DNA from: Echinarachnius parma
Taxonomy: Eukaryota; Echinodermata; Echinoidea; Clypeasteroida; Echinarachniidae
Direction: 5' to 3'
Assembly (NCBI GenBank): GCA_037951105.1
Contig: JBAMJV010005542.1
Span: 1 to 64,000, forward strand
DNA: 64,000 nucleotides
Shown: positions 62,562 to 64,000 of the stretch, one piece after another
Numbering within the stretch: position 1 is the stretch's first letter
Layout of the letters: each line of letters begins with the position of its first letter
The notes under the pieces: model-generated
Told to the model about the DNA's origin: nothing
Seen by the model: the letters and a program-made list of their open reading frames with translations, nothing else
Databases searched by the model: none
Translations under genes and position numbers: made by a program

Positions 62562-62692
62562 GTTAATGATATCTTGTTATTAATGAAGAAGTGTAGCCAG
62601 AAGAAGCCGGTAGTTCACCGGCGAAACGTCGCCTTACAAATAGTAAGTTTCCAGCTTCTAGATTTATAACAAGATATTATCAACGGTACATG
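62562..62692. repeat. Inverted repeat enclosing a GAAACGTCG hairpin
   Basis: AATGATATCTTGTTAT (62566) is mirrored by ATAACAAGATATTATC (about 62667), a stem of about 15 bp with one mismatch. Inside, 62597-62633 reads CCAGAAGAAGCCGG, a 7-base loop and CCGGCGAAACGTCG, with a perfect GCCGG/CCGGC stem. The motif is related to that at 56103 (reverse strand). Confidence 0.6.
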
Positions 62693-62877
62693 ACTATTAG
62701 ATTTTGGATGGATTATGTGATTCATTTCAGAAATTGGCAGAAATGTAAGTCAACTGCCTGTGTAAAAAACCTTCAAATTTGTATGAATAGAATAAGGAGG
62801 CAGGAAAGTGATACATCCCCAGCGGCAAGGGAAGTCAATGGCCTCTTTATGCCTCCATTCATATTTCGTCCGCTCTT

Positions 62878-62972
62878 TTAATCCAGTCAGGACTCGTCCT
62901 TAAAATACCCGGTGCTTGGGTCTTTAGAGAATGCCTGTTTTACCCAACTCAAATTGTCTTCAACCGGTTTAA
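62878..62972 (+). mobile_element. Family B element, 95 bp
   Basis: TTAATCCAGTCAGGACTCGT, 'AAAATACCCGGTGCTTGGGT', 'TTTAGAGAATGCCTGTTTTA', ending 'CTTCAACCGGTTTAA'. Confidence 0.8.
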
Positions 62973-63432
62973 TTTCCCATTGATATTTGAGGTTTTGGGA
63001 AAAGGGAAAAACCCAGTTTCTTTACGGCCATACAGTAATCATCCATCATTATCCTTGAAGGAGAAGTCTATAAGCCATCTTGTTTGTTATATTAAGCACC
63101 TTATCTTTCCGGGCATCTGTCAATTGACCGACCATGAGTATGTTTCTTCTTAAGACATGAAAAGTGCACCTCCCAAACATCTTATGTGCAAATTATCTCC
63201 AACAGGTTTAATTTCCCATTGATATTTGAGGTTTTGGGAAAGGGGAAAACCCAGTTTCTTTACGGCCATACAGTAATCATCCATCATTATCTCGTACACA
63301 AACCTTGAAGGAAAGTCTATAAGCCATCTTGTTTGTTATAAGCACCTTATCTTTTCCGGCATCTGTCGATTGACTGACCATGAGTATGTTCTTCTTTAGA
63401 CATGAAAAGCTCACCTCCCAAACATCTTATGT
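62970..63432. repeat. Two-copy tandem repeat, about 237-bp unit
   Basis: 'TAATTTCCCATTGATATTTG', 'CAGTTTCTTTACGGCCATAC', 'AAGTCTATAAGCCATCTTG', 'GACCATGAGTATGTT' and 'CACCTCCCAAACATCTTATG' occur at 62969-63187 and 63207-63432, with small indels. The right half of the second family B end ('CTCCAACAGGTTTAA', 63196-63211) is also duplicated, so the breakpoint lies inside family B. A much-diverged third copy may lie at 63700-63895. Confidence 0.85.
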
Positions 63433-63439
63433 GCTATTG

Positions 63440-63690
63440 TATCACCAGCAATGAGAGTGAGAGTGAGAAGGACGTTAAGTTGATTTCTTGCTGAATTGAG
63501 TTCTGCATGCTATCATGCAGGTCAGAGCCTTTTTAGTTCTTTATGTTATGCCAATTTCTTTTTAAGATCATATCTATTTCTAATTTTTGAAATATTAAGG
63601 AAAAATAAAAGAGAGCTTTATTGGTTTCTACAGAGTGCCGGAACGTTAATAATGATTATATCCAAAGTACAAAAAGTGACTTAGTACCGT
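63440..63690. mobile_element. Fold-back element, GAGAAAGAGAAGGGCGC family, diverged
   Basis: 'GAGAGTGAGAAGGACGTTAA' on the left and 'GCCGGAACGTT' with 'GTGACTTAG' on the right. The interior 'TTGAGTTCTGCATGCTATCA' and 'TTTTTGAAATATTAAGGAAA' follow the 56133 copy ('TTTATGAAAAAAGGAAA'). Confidence 0.5.
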
Positions 63691-64000
63691 AATACCCCTC
63701 AATCGATGTCATGTGTGCTATTGTATCATCAATGTCAAAAGGTGGAGTCTTTTTGCCAGATAATCATCCTTTGATATTATCTAATATACTGTATAAGCCT
63801 TGTAGGGATTGCCACATTTTACGTGCCTTATCATCCCCAGGTATCGCCGATCTTCCATGAATATCTTGTCTCAGAGGTCATGAAATGCACTACATGTGAT
63901 TGAAGCTGTATTATGTCATGAGGTGAACTGGTGGACACCGTTTCTTCTGCTTAGAAATAATTATTAGATGTTATCTAAAACATACCGTCAGTAACCATGC

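Overview
This is a gene-poor, repeat-saturated stretch of a eukaryotic (metazoan) nuclear genome. It is AT-rich overall, with many long homopolymers, CA/TG and CAT microsatellites, satellites and fold-back elements. Several repeats resemble families I associate with marine invertebrates, especially echinoids: CATGTA runs, the 'AGCTCACCTGAGC' element, 'TATAGCGC..AGCGCTTTACA' elements, 'GGGCAAGTA' elements and TIR elements ending in GTTTCACAAAGATCCTAAGTT. A sea urchin is my best guess, from recognition only. I found no host protein-coding gene I can defend. The longer open frames fall in low-complexity sequence, minisatellites or transposon remains.

Layout. 1-5.3 kb: a nearly perfect 1.83 kb tandem duplication. 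5.4-14 kb: short fold-back elements, a 32-bp minisatellite (9.8-10.4 kb), a 195-bp tandem array and a 316-bp TIR element. 15-18 kb: a satellite built from an 80-bp TTAA-bounded element, then TG-rich DNA. 18-22.4 kb: long purine tracts and poly-C tandem repeats. 22.5-24.1 kb: AT-rich unique sequence with a recursive-splice-like site. 24-43 kb: many small MITE-like elements, several nested, plus an AGCTCACC element inserted in a local satellite.

43.5-49.9 kb holds the centrepiece, a 6.34 kb DIRS-type retrotransposon. It has 144-bp inverted terminal repeats that I read as identical. An internal complementary region matches the two outer ends joined together. It also carries a frameshifted tyrosine-recombinase remnant, and I see no reverse transcriptase. 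Its GC-rich body contains reiterated modules and a tRNA-Trp-like sequence with an encoded CCA. 50-64 kb: more tandem repeats, a TTAA-targeted 536-bp MITE with a paralogous empty site in the same array, a 13-unit hairpin array, and further fold-back elements.

Two very short families bounded by TTAA are scattered through the whole window. Family A is close to 80 bp; family B is about 80-100 bp. Together they have roughly 35 recognisable copies and are the commonest structure here. All coordinates, identities and counts were read by eye; family assignments rest on recognition, not searches.
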